Source of the DNA: Bradysia coprophila
Taxonomy: Eukaryota; Arthropoda; Insecta; Diptera; Sciaridae
DNA length: 64,000 nt
Assembly: GCF_014529535.1 (NCBI RefSeq)
Contig: NW_023503555.1
Coordinates: forward strand, 930,001 to 994,000
Reading direction: 5' to 3'
Numbering within the stretch: the first letter of the stretch is position 1; each line of letters opens with the position of its first letter. Below, one piece after another: positions 48,032 to 58,453 of the stretch. The translations under genes were made by a program, and so were the position numbers. Under the pieces are notes generated by a model, which ran no database searches, was not told the origin of the DNA, and saw nothing but the letters and a program-made list of their open reading frames with translations.

Positions 48032-48537
48032 TAGAGGCAAGTGAAAAATAAATTTTTGAATTTTTTTTGCTGTTTTGGATGTCTTGGTCCATTTTAAGTA
48101 CAGCCTGGGGCCAGGCCTTTTAAAATAAAGACAAAATGAAAATACGATCTGCCCTAGTATTCCCGCGCATCTAGTATACAGCCTGGATCATGGCAACGAC
48201 GACGATAAGCAACGAGAAGTGCATTTTCTATAATAAAATCCGCTATCGTCAAGAGTAGTGTCTCACCCGTGTATCTGTATGTGCGTAACTCCCCTAAAGT
48301 TTACAGTCTTTTCGATGATAACTCAATAAATGATTAGAATAGCACCCAGGCAGGATTATGGAACTTGAAAATGTAAAAAAATCCTTCTGACAACACTGAT
48401 TATTTTGTACCGGTTGAAGCGGTAGAAATGAAAGTCAGACAGTAGAGGCATATAAACACAATAAACTTTTTGCAGACTCGAGAAACGAAATCAACAGAGA
48501 TAAGTTTGGACATTAATAAGAATTGATCAGCAGCAAG

Positions 48538-50066
48538 ATGGTGATTACGACACATAATTTGAAAACTCAGTTGATCGCGTTAACCAATTTTTCTGGCCCT
48601 CATAAGGAACACGCAGAAAAGTAAGTTCGTCTAAGGTTATGGTTTCCATTTGTTTTCCGTACAATCATTTTGATTGTTTGAAACTTCGTTCGAAAATGAA
48701 CTTTTTATAATCGAACAGATACCGTGGATTGCTCGAGATCATCTTAACCAACACCGGCAACGATCTGATCGAAACATTGAAATTGTTTATCGAAGCCAGT
48801 GAGTTCACAAATCGAACCACAAGTTACAAAGACTTTGATTCATTTGTTTGCTTCTCGTTTTCCAGTTGTTAACGAACATGTTAGCTTGGTCATATCCCGT
48901 CAAATTCTTAGCGATATCAGTACTCAGCTCATGAAATTGCCGGATGAAACATCGAGAACCGTGTCACATTTCACATTGGATCGGGTTCAGCCTCGCGTTA
49001 TTTCGTTCGAAGAGCAGGTAGCGAGCATCCGCCAACATTTGGCTCATATTTACGAACGAAACGAGAACTGGCGTGAAGCGGCTAACGTTCTAGTTGGCAT
49101 ACCCCTAGAGACTGGCCAGAAGTAAGTTTTGTCTTTGTCCTTCTGCATTGTGGATGTGGTTCAACTGACAGTCTTTTTGGTTTCGCTGTAGACAATACAC
49201 GGTTGACTACAAGTTGGAGACGTATTTGAAGATTGCTCGACTCTATCTGGAAGACGGTGATCCGGTTCAGGCAGAAGCATTCATAAACCGTGCCTCACTG
49301 TTGCAAGCCGAAACGAAAAGCGAAGAACTGCATGTGTTGTACAAAGTATGCTATGCCCGCGTCTTGGACTACCGTCGGAAATTTATCGAAGCTGCTCAAC
49401 GATACAATGAATTGTCATACCGCACAATTGTCGACGAGAGTGAACGGATGACCGCATTGAAGAATGCATTGATCTGTACGGTACTCGCATCGGCCGGCCA
49501 ACAAAGGTCTCGAATGCTGGCCACGCTTTTCAAAGATGAACGATGCCAACACCTTCCGGCCTATGCAATTCTGGAGAAAATGTATCTGGATCGCATCATT
49601 CGCCGCTCGGAATTGGAGGAATTCGAGGCTCTGTTGCAATTGCATCAAAAAGCCAGCACAGTCGATGGATCGTCGATATTGGATCGGGCTGTGTTCGAAC
49701 ATAATTTATTGTCGGCCAGCAAGCTGTACAATAACATTACGTTCGAAGAACTCGGAGCCCTGTTGGAAATTCAACCGAGCAAAGCCGAACGCATCGCCAG
49801 TCAAATGATAACCGAGGAACGTTTGAGCGGATACATTGACCAGATCGATGGAATAGTTCATTTTGAAAGTAAGTTACCAGTGACCAGTGTTTGGAATGCA
49901 GACCGAACGATTTTTCTAATTTATCATTGCAGCTCGTGAGGTGTTGCCGTTGTGGGATAAGCAAATTCGTTCTCTCTGCTATCAAGTAAATAAAATAATT
50001 GAGAAGATTGGTGCAGCCGAACCGGCATGGATGGCTAAATTAATGGATGAGCAAATGACTCAATGA
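48538..50066 (+). CDS. CSN4: COP9 signalosome subunit 4, 5 exons, 409 aa
   Basis: Scaffold subunit of the COP9 signalosome, which removes NEDD8 from cullins and so controls cullin-RING ubiquitin ligases. Exons 48538-48620, 48719-48798, 48866-49121, 49192-49868 and 49933-50066 total 410 codons with stop; introns are 64-98 bp with GT-AG ends. The N-terminal half is the helical repeat region ([40 protein letters not shown]). The PCI/winged-helix module spans roughly residues 195-365, including [20 protein letters not shown] and [19 protein letters not shown]-terminal helix ends in [12 protein letters not shown]. The length matches the 406-407 aa of human and fly CSN4. Proteasome lid subunit Rpn5 is the nearest paralogue, but length and wording favour CSN4. 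Confidence 0.95.
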
Positions 50067-50114
50067 ATTTGATATGAAAAGGGAAAAAAACTTGGAAATC
50101 GGCCAATGGGCACA

Positions 50115-50120
50115 ATTAAA
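50115..50120 (+). terminator. Possible CSN4 polyadenylation signal (ATTAAA)
   Basis: The common variant hexamer ATTAAA lies about 50 nt after the CSN4 stop. No AATAAA is near. Confidence 0.3.
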
Positions 50121-50693
50121 GCAGCTGCTTAATGCTTATTGTCATGAAATTACGAGATTTTGTTTCAATTTACACCTTGCTATGCAACATCCCTGACAGG
50201 GATCTGAGTAGGGTTCAGGTCGCGTCGCGACCCAATTTAGACCTGAACCTGTTTTGAAATTTTGGGATCGATCTGAATGCAACCTGAAACCCGAAATGCT
50301 TGATAAGATTAGCCTGATGGTTCCAGTTCAGCTGCAGTTTCTCTGGTCCCTTTACGTTATTTCCACCTATTTCAAACTTCTTATCAAAGGAGGAGTTGAA
50401 CGGAAACTGATCTGAAACCTGTTGTTGTTCAGGTCAGGTTAATTTATTTTCAGATCATTTTTGACACAGGTCGACCCATTTCGATTCTTAATTCCCTGTG
50501 GATGTGGTAACTTTCTTCCACCTTCCTGCTACAGTCAGTTACACTAGGAACGTGAGGATCTTGAAAGAATGGAACTTCGTGACATATGTGAAAAATGTAA
50601 AAAGTTGGAAATGGGTGGGTCAATTAGGGCTTTAGAGTTGATTCTTGAATGGTGACAAATAGAGACTTTCTTTCTTCGGCAAAGTAGTAGGGT

Positions 50694-50871
50694 GTCAAGA
50701 ATTTTAATTCTTCTAAATTCGTCGGTCGGCCGCTGTATCGCTGGTTCACTTTACTATTTGTGCTGGTGGGATATTCTCCCCAACACGCATTTCCCTCCAG
50801 TACAAGTAGAAACAGTAGAACCAGCGATGCAGCGGCCTACCGACGAATTTAGAAGAATTAAAATTCTCGAC
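50694..50871. mobile_element. Foldback MITE
   Basis: GTCAAGAATTTTAATTCTTC and AAATTCGTCGGTCGGCCGCT pair with AGCGGCCTACCGACGAATTT and AGAAGAATTAAAATTCTCGAC. The arms are about 60 bp around a loop of roughly 60 bp. Confidence 0.85.
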
Positions 50872-51469
50872 ATAGGGGAAGTTGTGCCGATTATTTTGGT
50901 GAATAGAACATGGGGTCGCCGAGGCGATTAAGAGGTTCAAAATGGCTGCCGAAATTTTCACCAAAAAATTTTTATTGGCTAAATCGGTAGGTGTTCACTC
51001 GGGCATCACTTTGATGAATATAATGCGGGGTCGCCGAGACAAGGAAGAGGTTCAAAATGGCGGCCGAAATTTGCATAAAAAAATATTGGCTATATCGATA
51101 AATCTTCACTCGAGTATCATTTTGATGAATAGATTGCGGTCTAAATTTCAGGTTAAGAGCTCAAAACTTCTAAAATGAATGATATCCCAACAAAAATCTC
51201 TTCGAGAAAAGTGTGACGCAGTCTTTGAAGTACAATTTCTAAAATGAATGATATCGCTAGAGTTGACGCTTTTAGCTTCGTTACGCAAAAATTAAATTGT
51301 ACACCCAAAATTAGTTCAAACAAGCTGGCTTAGTTTTCCTCATCATCTGCCAAATAATTTTTACCAAAGAAAATTGACTGAAAACAACAAAAAATTTTAC
51401 CAACAAAATCTGCGTCGCATGTGGCAGATAAATTTTCTTGTAGGTCTGTTCCTGAACATCTGAAGATGT

Positions 51470-52318
51470 TACAGATTCGTTGACCTTCTAGTGTGTAAAA
51501 AGTGGTACGTGAAAAACCATATTTTTTAATTTTTCACAGAATTTAAGCAAAAATGGTTCCCAATTGTTCTCAGTATTGCTGGCGTTAATAATGCAGCCAT
51601 CCTGGGAAGAAATGAGCGGTGTAAGGAGAAATTTCAAAAAAAAATGTCATTTTAATGATTTTTCGATGATCATAAAAATACGTCAGTTAAAGTTCCCCAA
51701 AAGTCGGCTATTTCTTCCCAGAGTAGCTGCATTGTCAACGCCAGCAATACTGAAAACAATTGGGAACCGTTTTTGCATAAATTCTGTGAAAAATTAAAAA
51801 ATATGGTTTTTCTCGTACCATTGTTTACACACTAGAAGGTCAACGAATCTGTAACCCGGTGAAACTTTACGTCGAGTCTATATTCGTTTGAAAGCTCTTG
51901 AAATTCCCTTTAAAATGAGCTACGACACGACTATATTACTTCCCAGTCACAGATTTCACCAAGCTTTAACACATTGAAATTAATTGCGGCTTGTCAACTT
52001 TCGGCACCCTGGCCTTTGCTCTTGTAACTTTTCATCGGTGAGTCAATTTTTTTTAAATTTTAAAGTATGCCAAATTGAAATCACGGTCTCTACGATTAAT
52101 TATCATGTACACTTAACAAATTTTTTTCCACACAGTCGCCAGAACTGGGACCAAAAGCTTTGGGACCAAAAAGTCGGTTTTCAGAGGTGCGCATGGGAGC
52201 TTGGAACTTCAAATTTTTTTTTTTTTGATATTTTCGTGATCAGGGGAGCATTCTGCATCGAACCTACCCGCAGGCCTTAAAAAACAAAATACTTTCGTCA
52301 AAACGCTAGGGTGTAAAG
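51470..52318. mobile_element. Rearranged, inverted second copy of the 34.6-35.3 kb long-TIR element
   Basis: 51728-52318 matches the element at 34617-35172 in reverse orientation (CAGTCGCCAGAACT, CGTGATCAGGGG, CGAACCTACCCGCAGGCCTT). 51470-51592 repeats part of it in the opposite direction, forming an internal hairpin. A fragment of the 41050-type foldback (TTAATTGCGGCTTGTCAACT) sits at about 51974-52008. Confidence 0.8.
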
Positions 52319-52519
52319 AATTTAAAGTAGAGTCCCTAATACGGAGGGAGCGTGAAATTGTTGCAGCTTTTACATTGAAAAATATGTACCACTACGGTGA
52401 TTAGATCAATCCTAAACAGCCTCAACAAACACACAATTCCATACTCTGTCGGGAAGTGTGTATTAATGAGGCTGTTCTATCCATTTTATTAAAACTTTTT
52501 CAGATAGAATTTTAAATCG

Positions 52520-52525
52520 TTTATT
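52520..52525 (-). terminator. Probable polyadenylation signal of the NRDP1-like gene
   Basis: The minus strand reads AATAAA about 120 nt downstream of the stop codon at 52642. Confidence 0.5.
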
Positions 52526-52641
52526 TTGCAGAAATATTATTATTATAATTGAATGGAGAATTGGATCTAGGGTCGTCGGATATTTGGCTTAGTTTGCGTT
52601 GATTATGTAGACGATTCCCTATATGGTGATTGGGGTTGTTA

Positions 52642-53346
52642 TTACATTTCAATTTCATTTAGCTTGTTGGTCAACTTAGTGAGAGAAGCACTAATTTCTT
52701 GTGTAATTTCAGCAATTTGTTTTGTTCTCGATGCAAGCGTTGATTCATGGTTCTTTACCTGTTGCTGATTGTCGACCATTTTTTTTAAATCACTACAACG
52801 ATGTGACACTTGAAATTTCAATAATTTTCTTTCGAGTTCGACTTTTAGTTGCGCTAATTTACAATTTTTTTCATCAACTTTCACTTGCAAGTCATCAATA
52901 GCCGCAGTAGCTGTTGCTAGTTTTTTGCTTATCTCAATTAAATTTTCATTCAGTAACTTGGTGTTGTTCTGCACTTGTTCTTGTCGAAGTCTCAATTTCT
53001 CAGCGCGACGGTCTATAGCGGAACGAAATTTGCAGCTCGTTCCATGCACTTCCATTGATTCCAACGTTGAAATTGTGTGGCACCCATTCTCGGAAAACTC
53101 GCAACGTAACTCTAAATTGTTGAGCATATTGCGGAAGACTCGTGGTGCCGGTGTTAATTCCGTACAGCAAAGAGATTGCTGATCGAGTGGACATCGATTT
53201 TTTTCTAACATCCATTTCAAAATGCAGATATTGCAGAAAATGTGTTCGTCTTTACATTGAACTGGAGCAACGAAAACGTCATTGCAAATTGGACAAATGA
53301 AATCTTGTGGCAACGGATTAATGAATCGCTTCGTGTCAACACCCAT
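52642..53346 (-). CDS. NRDP1/RNF41-like RING E3 ubiquitin ligase, intronless, 234 aa
   Basis: Probably transfers ubiquitin from an E2 to a substrate through its RING. A C3HC3D RING occupies residues 18-55 (C18, C21, C31, H35, C38, C41, C52, D55), the unusual last-ligand aspartate also seen in RNF41. APRVFRNMLNNLELRCEF then matches the RNF41 linker (PRIMRNMLSKLQIAC). A TRAF-type zinc finger follows (C82, C89, H101, C105). Residues from about 115 to the end are predicted coiled coil rich in K, E, L and Q. The start MGVDTKRF resembles the RNF41 N-terminus (MGYDVTRF). The family's C-terminal USP8-binding domain is absent; RNF41 is about 317 aa. One exon and the lost domain suggest a diverged paralogue or retrogene, so no symbol is given. 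Identification of the RING/TRAF architecture is firm; orthology is not. Confidence 0.85.
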   Translation of the reverse strand: MGVDTKRFINPLPQDFICPICNDVFVAPVQCKDEHIFCNICILKWMLEKNRCPLDQQSLCCTELTPAPRVFRNMLNNLELRCEFSENGCHTISTLESMEVHGTSCKFRSAIDRRAEKLRLRQEQVQNNTKLLNENLIEISKKLATATAAIDDLQVKVDEKNCKLAQLKVELERKLLKFQVSHRCSDLKKMVDNQQQVKNHESTLASRTKQIAEITQEISASLTKLTNKLNEIEM

Positions 53347-54084
53347 AATGATTTATAGTTCAATATTATGTTACAATTTATTTTGATTAACGAAGTTGAA
53401 TTCTAGACGCACGACACTCTATTGTATGGAATTTTTTTTTAGTTTCACAGCTTCATTCTCTTCTGATAGTTTTAAATTTTGTTAGACTATTCAGCTGTGT
53501 AAAACCTTATCGCAATAAGTACTGAACAAGTAAACATAGAGAATTGATAATGTGCTCCAATGTCAATTTCATATGTAATGCCTATCGATGCAAGAATTAT
53601 AAAGATAAGAGGACAAAATTCAATAATATTCCGGGGGTCCTGGAATTCTCTTGGATGGCTAAAGCCATCAACAAAAAAACTAAGCCCAACATATATCGGC
53701 TTGGTGATAAGGGTTTGAAGAAACGTTTGTTGTCATTTCATCATATCGTTTTTTAAGACTCTTATCGCTAAACCGATATAAGGTCGATTGCACAACTGAT
53801 TACTGTTCAGGAGTCCTGAGATCATGTGCTACATGATGGCATTTTATTTGACTAAAATCCGTCGAATAAAAAACAATTATTTTTCTGTTTGGATTGGATT
53901 TGTTGCAGCGACATCTTTCAGCGAAATAGTGAAATAGTTCTCTATCGGTAGAGTTTTGATAGAATTGAGAAAAGAGAAGTGACGCCGAGGAACTACTCCA
54001 GGCAAGAAGAAAACTCGTAAAATCACTTTTTCTTCCGTGATTTAACATGGCCGAAATTATTCGATATTTAAAGAAAATCAATCG

Positions 54085-54190
54085 AATATTATATCGATAA
54101 TAATCGATAAATAACGACTGATAACCGATAAATATCGATACCACCGATATCGATTACCGATAAAACATTCGATTGATATTGTATCGATTA
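54085..54190. promoter_or_regulatory. Cluster of ATCGATA / CGATA motifs
   Basis: At least eight ATCGAT or CGATA words in about 105 bp, including TATCGATA on both strands. In Drosophila TATCGATA is the DREF element and clustered CGATA the BEAF-32 site. It lies about 740 bp upstream of the NRDP1-like gene. It could equally be a simple AT-rich repeat. Confidence 0.4.
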
Positions 54191-54534
54191 TTTAAAAATG
54201 TTATCATAGATTGATGATATTTTTCAGTGAACACGCCTAATTTCTGTCTATACCAACTTGTATGTCATTGCATTTACAACTACAAATATTTTAGTCCCAC
54301 TCAAGAGTAATCCGCGAAAGATTTTTAATATCCGTAGAGGGTCTAAAAGGGTCTAACATCTTTATAATCTCATTTTCGTTAAAGAACAAACAAAAGTTTG
54401 CGCAAATTTGTGCAACTGATTCACAATATCGTAATGAATCTTTGAGCAACAGGTGAGGTAAAAGCGTTACATTATATAAAATGAATGAAAATATCTAAAT
54501 GAGTGAAAATCGAGTGGTAACTCACTTCTAGATT

Positions 54535-55020
54535 AAATGGATTAAATGGATTAAATGGTATTAAATGGATTTAATGGATTAAATGGATTAAATGGATTAA
54601 ATGTATTTAATGGATTAAATGGAATAAAAATTGGATTAAATGGATTAAATACGAAAAAACTTCATTTTACAAAATACTGTAAAAGTCTTAAAAATTGTTG
54701 ATTTTGATCGAACCACGTACTACAACTCATACTACAATGTTAAAAAGCGAAAAAAATCCACTTTAAGGAGTTTTTGCTGTAAAGTGGATTAAATGGATTA
54801 AATGGATTAAATAAATTTAATACCATTTTTAACAAAAAAAAAATCCTTTACCTCACGAGTACTTAAACGAGCTGGTGATCGTGCAAATCTATTTTTCGCA
54901 ATTACTTCACAAATTTTTCAGGTGGGTAGCCTAATTATTTCGGTAAAACTAAAAATTTTTTTTGGATTAAATGGATTAAATGGATTAAATGGATTTAATG
55001 GATTAAATGGATTAAATGGA
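54535..55020. repeat. ATTAAATGG minisatellite in three blocks
   Basis: Nine-base units GGATTAAAT at about 54537-54650, 54783-54812 and 54962-55020, separated by unrelated AT-rich sequence. Confidence 0.9.
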
Positions 55021-56344
55021 AGTGCGTCACCCCTCGGTGAAAATAAAAAATAAGAGAAATAGAGAAAACTGAATTCACGTAGAGACGCAATTTATTTTAA
55101 ATATAAGGAATTGGCTGTAATTTTTGCGTATAGTCCTGGTCCTTGTGTCGAAAAAAGGGCTCAGTGCGCCTTAACCTGTTACAGACGGCGGTATCGGAGA
55201 ATATGGCACACAGTACCAAAAGAACGCACTTTTAAACTACGTAAAAGGTGAAATCGCACACGTAAGTTTGTTGCTGCAAATTCGTTTTAGCCTTGTCATC
55301 GACTTAATGACTACTTTTACAAAATTTTGGTATCGAAAAATGCGTTGTTTTAGCACCGTGTTCCAAATTACCCCACGCCTTCAAATCTTATACTTCAATT
55401 TCTTTAACATGCATTTTACTAGGTCCCAACTTTTGGTCGGGTCAGGTCCCTTGACTGACACTTTTCTAAATGTATTTTTGACGTATTTATAAAAACTTGT
55501 CACATTTAATAGATAATATATTTACTATATTTATGACTCCATGCAAATAACAGTAAAATTCGATAAATTTTTTTTTTCTTGGAAACCATCATAGCGTATG
55601 GTGGAATGTTTTTTGACCACTTTTTGAGCTCTAAATTTTCTTATAAATTTTCAAGATTTTAAATCAACCTCAAATCATAAATAAAATATGACTCGTGTAG
55701 ATTATGGCCCTCGCTTCGCTCTGGCCGTAAACTTCCGACTCGTATGAACTGTCTATTATTCTGTTTGATTGTCTTTTCGTTACATCAGAGTAGATGCGAA
55801 GTTATGTTTTGTGAATTTGGGACGAGGACTTTTTCACAAAGTAAAAAAGTGCGATAGATGTTCGTCTCTTACACTTTTGCGTAAAAAAAGGAAGTCCCCC
55901 GGTACTTAATATACCCTCACATGGTAACATGGTAATAAATGACCTTTATTAGTTTTTGGTTGGTCGTTAAAAATACCTCAGTTTACCAATATTTTCGGTA
56001 GATTGGTACCAATTTCGATTCTAAATGGTAAAGGGATTAAAAATATTTGTAAAAGGAGAAATTTATTGGTAGACCGAGAAAAAATAATCCCTCGATTTCC
56101 CATTCACAAAACCTTCAATCGTGAATAAAATGGCACGAGATTTTTACAATATTCTCTTTGATTCATTTAATTTCATGCATTTAACAAAATCTTCAGAAAT
56201 TAGTTGAGATCCTGCAAAAATTTAAGTTTTTTATTTAAATTTCTTACACTTTTTAATTAAAGTGTGCTAATTTGATAACAGGCATTTTGCTGACATAAGA
56301 TGTGGTTGTAAAGGGAGTAAAAAACTACCTATTTAATAAATGAC

Positions 56345-57160
56345 AAACAACTTGATAGTCAACTATCAAATTTGTTAGTCTGCTATCAAATTGTTAGTCA
56401 ACTATCAAGTTGTTAGTCAACTATCAAATTGTTAGTCTGCTATCAAGTTGTTAGTCAACTATCAAGTTGTTAGTCAACTATCAAGTTGTTAGTCAACTAT
56501 CAAATTGTTAGTCTGCTATCAAGTTGTTAGTCAACTATATACTCTGTACACCTGACTTTTTTCGTGTACAGAATGTGAACACTCTGTACACCTGAATTTC
56601 TTTTGTAAACAGAATGTGAACACTCTGTGCTCTGGAATTTTAGTGGACAGAATCTTCATTTTTTGGCCAGGTGGTATCAAGTTGTTTGTTTGTTTGTTTG
56701 TTTATTTCGATCAATACACAGGTCACTATCCTAGTTACATATCAATCGTTAATCATTCAATACAATCAAATCATTAAATTAAATAATTAAATAAATCTGT
56801 GATCTCAGCGCAGGAGATCAAAGAGAAAAGTGAAAAGGAAATCAAAGAGAAAAGCAATAAAAAAAATTCTCATACCATCCGAACAAGTTTTGAGATTTAA
56901 ATTTCATAAAGCGACTTCACCCGGTTCTTAAACACATGAAAATTCGGCTCAAACACATTAATCGAAGAGTAGTATTCATTGTGGCTGTTTTGAAGTCTGT
57001 ACACAGGGGAATTACGTTCGATGTTCGATTTTTTGTTGAACGGCAGGTAGAACGTGGGCTGATTCCGAGTGACTCGGGATGGGTGATTAAAGCTGAGTTC
57101 AGAATTCAGGGTTGTTAGTCAACTATCAAGTTGTTAGTCAACTATCAAGTTGTTAGTCAA
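56345..57160. repeat. 19-bp minisatellite interrupted by about 570 bp
   Basis: Units of CAAGTTGTTAGTCAACTAT (some with CTGC) fill about 56345-56540, and two to three more lie at 57113-57157. The material between contains ACTCTGTACACCTGA repeated two to three times and a (GTTT)n stretch. Confidence 0.88.
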
Positions 57161-58378
57161 ACAACACTACCAAACAAAATCAAAGTAATCTTTTTTAATT
57201 GAGGCTATGATCAACAGTAAAAAATCCCGTTTTTCTCGTATAGCTTCCAGATCCTTACTCCTACATAGCCCATCTTCGAACTTAGCCTCAGGATTTTAAT
57301 TCCACGTATTTAAAAAAAAGAATCATCCAAATTGGTTAAAAATTACTCAATATATCGTGCCTTCAACGATTTTTTGTTACCCACATTTAACGTTTTTCAT
57401 AGCATTTCATACATTTTCAATCACAGTGAACCATTTTCTTACTCACATTTTTCTGTATTTTCTGATGTAAGACTCTGACTTTCAGTCAAGGGAACTATAT
57501 GAAAGACTATATTACCCAGATCTTGTCATTATTTTGTCGTCGTTATCGATAACAGATTTTTCTCCGGAAAATGGAAAATCTTTTTTCCGGCCGTAAATGC
57601 CATTCATATGAAAACCTTTAAAACCTTTTCTTTTTTTTTCTTATGAACTGGCCTGCTGTTACCTTAAACCATCGACAGAATACAGAAATGAACCAGAAAA
57701 ATCGTCAGAATTCCCTCTAGTTCAGAAGTTCTAGGATAGGGAAGACAGTGGACCATGAAGACGTCCTTATCTTTAGGATCTGGACCCTGGTGACTTCAAA
57801 CTTGTTAAAAGTCGAAAAAATAGGCGAAAACGTAAGAAATGTCTAGTGTCTAGAACAACGAAGAGCTAGAAACGTAAGGATTCGACATTATTTTGGATGA
57901 GTTACTCCATAAACAGTCACAAAAATAATTTAATCCTGGAACGGGACCAATAAAATAGTTAGGTAAAAGTAAATTGAAATTTTCATATGGAAAATAGTCA
58001 ATAACACTTTGCGGTGGAACATTCCATAATCCTTGAACCGAAATCAAGGAGAGGGGAAGTAGTGACGAAATGTATGTGCAAGAACCACTGGAATTAGTAT
58101 CCCAAATTATAACTACGTATTATATGCGTTATTGATCTTGAAAAAAACTTAAAAAATCCTTATAAGGACTTATAAGGACATGACTTTCCCAGGCAATATC
58201 TCAGGACGGTCGGCTGAAATCAGATGTACTTGAATATAGCTTTTAAATGTTATTAACAAAGTGTTATGTCTCTGCATGTTGTAATGTGTACACATACACA
58301 GTCACATTCAAACACACACATTGCCCCTTGACATTTGATGTCTAGCAGTGTAATCGTCGTCATATTATTTTTATTTAA

Positions 58379-58414
58379 ATGGCGGAGTTCATTGTCAGTG
58401 ATATTTTTTGCTGA
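58379..58414 (+). other. Possible upstream ORF of the THAP gene
   Basis: ATG GCG GAG ... TGC TGA, 11 codons plus stop, 40 bp before the main ATG. Its effect depends on where transcription starts, which is unknown. Confidence 0.3.
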
Positions 58415-58453
58415 AAATTTTCATTCGGACCACATTTGCTGCAACGAAAGAAA

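Larger units (their letters stand above)
46780..48537. other. Divergent intergenic region between aurB and CSN4
   Basis: Carries both upstream regions. It contains a tandem duplication at 47153-47302 and a 106-bp TA-flanked MITE at 47926-48031. No further gene could be supported. Confidence 0.7.
50067..52641. other. Intergenic repeats between CSN4 and the NRDP1-like gene
   Basis: Contains a CAGGTTC-rich tract (about 50205-50475), a foldback (50694-50871), a GGTCGCCGAG-bearing near-tandem repeat (about 50900-51180, with AAAATGGCTGCCGAAATTT and AAAATGGCGGCCGAAATTT copies), and the rearranged long-TIR element (51470-52318). No gene recognised. Confidence 0.7.
53347..58453. other. Repeat-rich intergenic region, 5.1 kb
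   Basis: Contains an ATCGATA-rich cluster (54085-54190), ATTAAATGG arrays (54535-55020), an end of the TTAA-type family (about 55172-55190), GCTTCGCTCTGGCC repeats (about 55705), an interrupted 19-bp minisatellite (56345-57160), a (GTTT)n run near 56690 and a dispersed repeat at about 57270-57490 related to 16190-16420. No gene could be supported. Confidence 0.7.

Noticed and set aside
49415..49985. Minus-strand frames in the CSN4 region
   Set aside because: Shadows of CSN4 exons.
56345..56540. CRISPR-like direct repeats
   Set aside because: Units are contiguous 18-19 bp copies without unique spacers, and the DNA is clearly eukaryotic.
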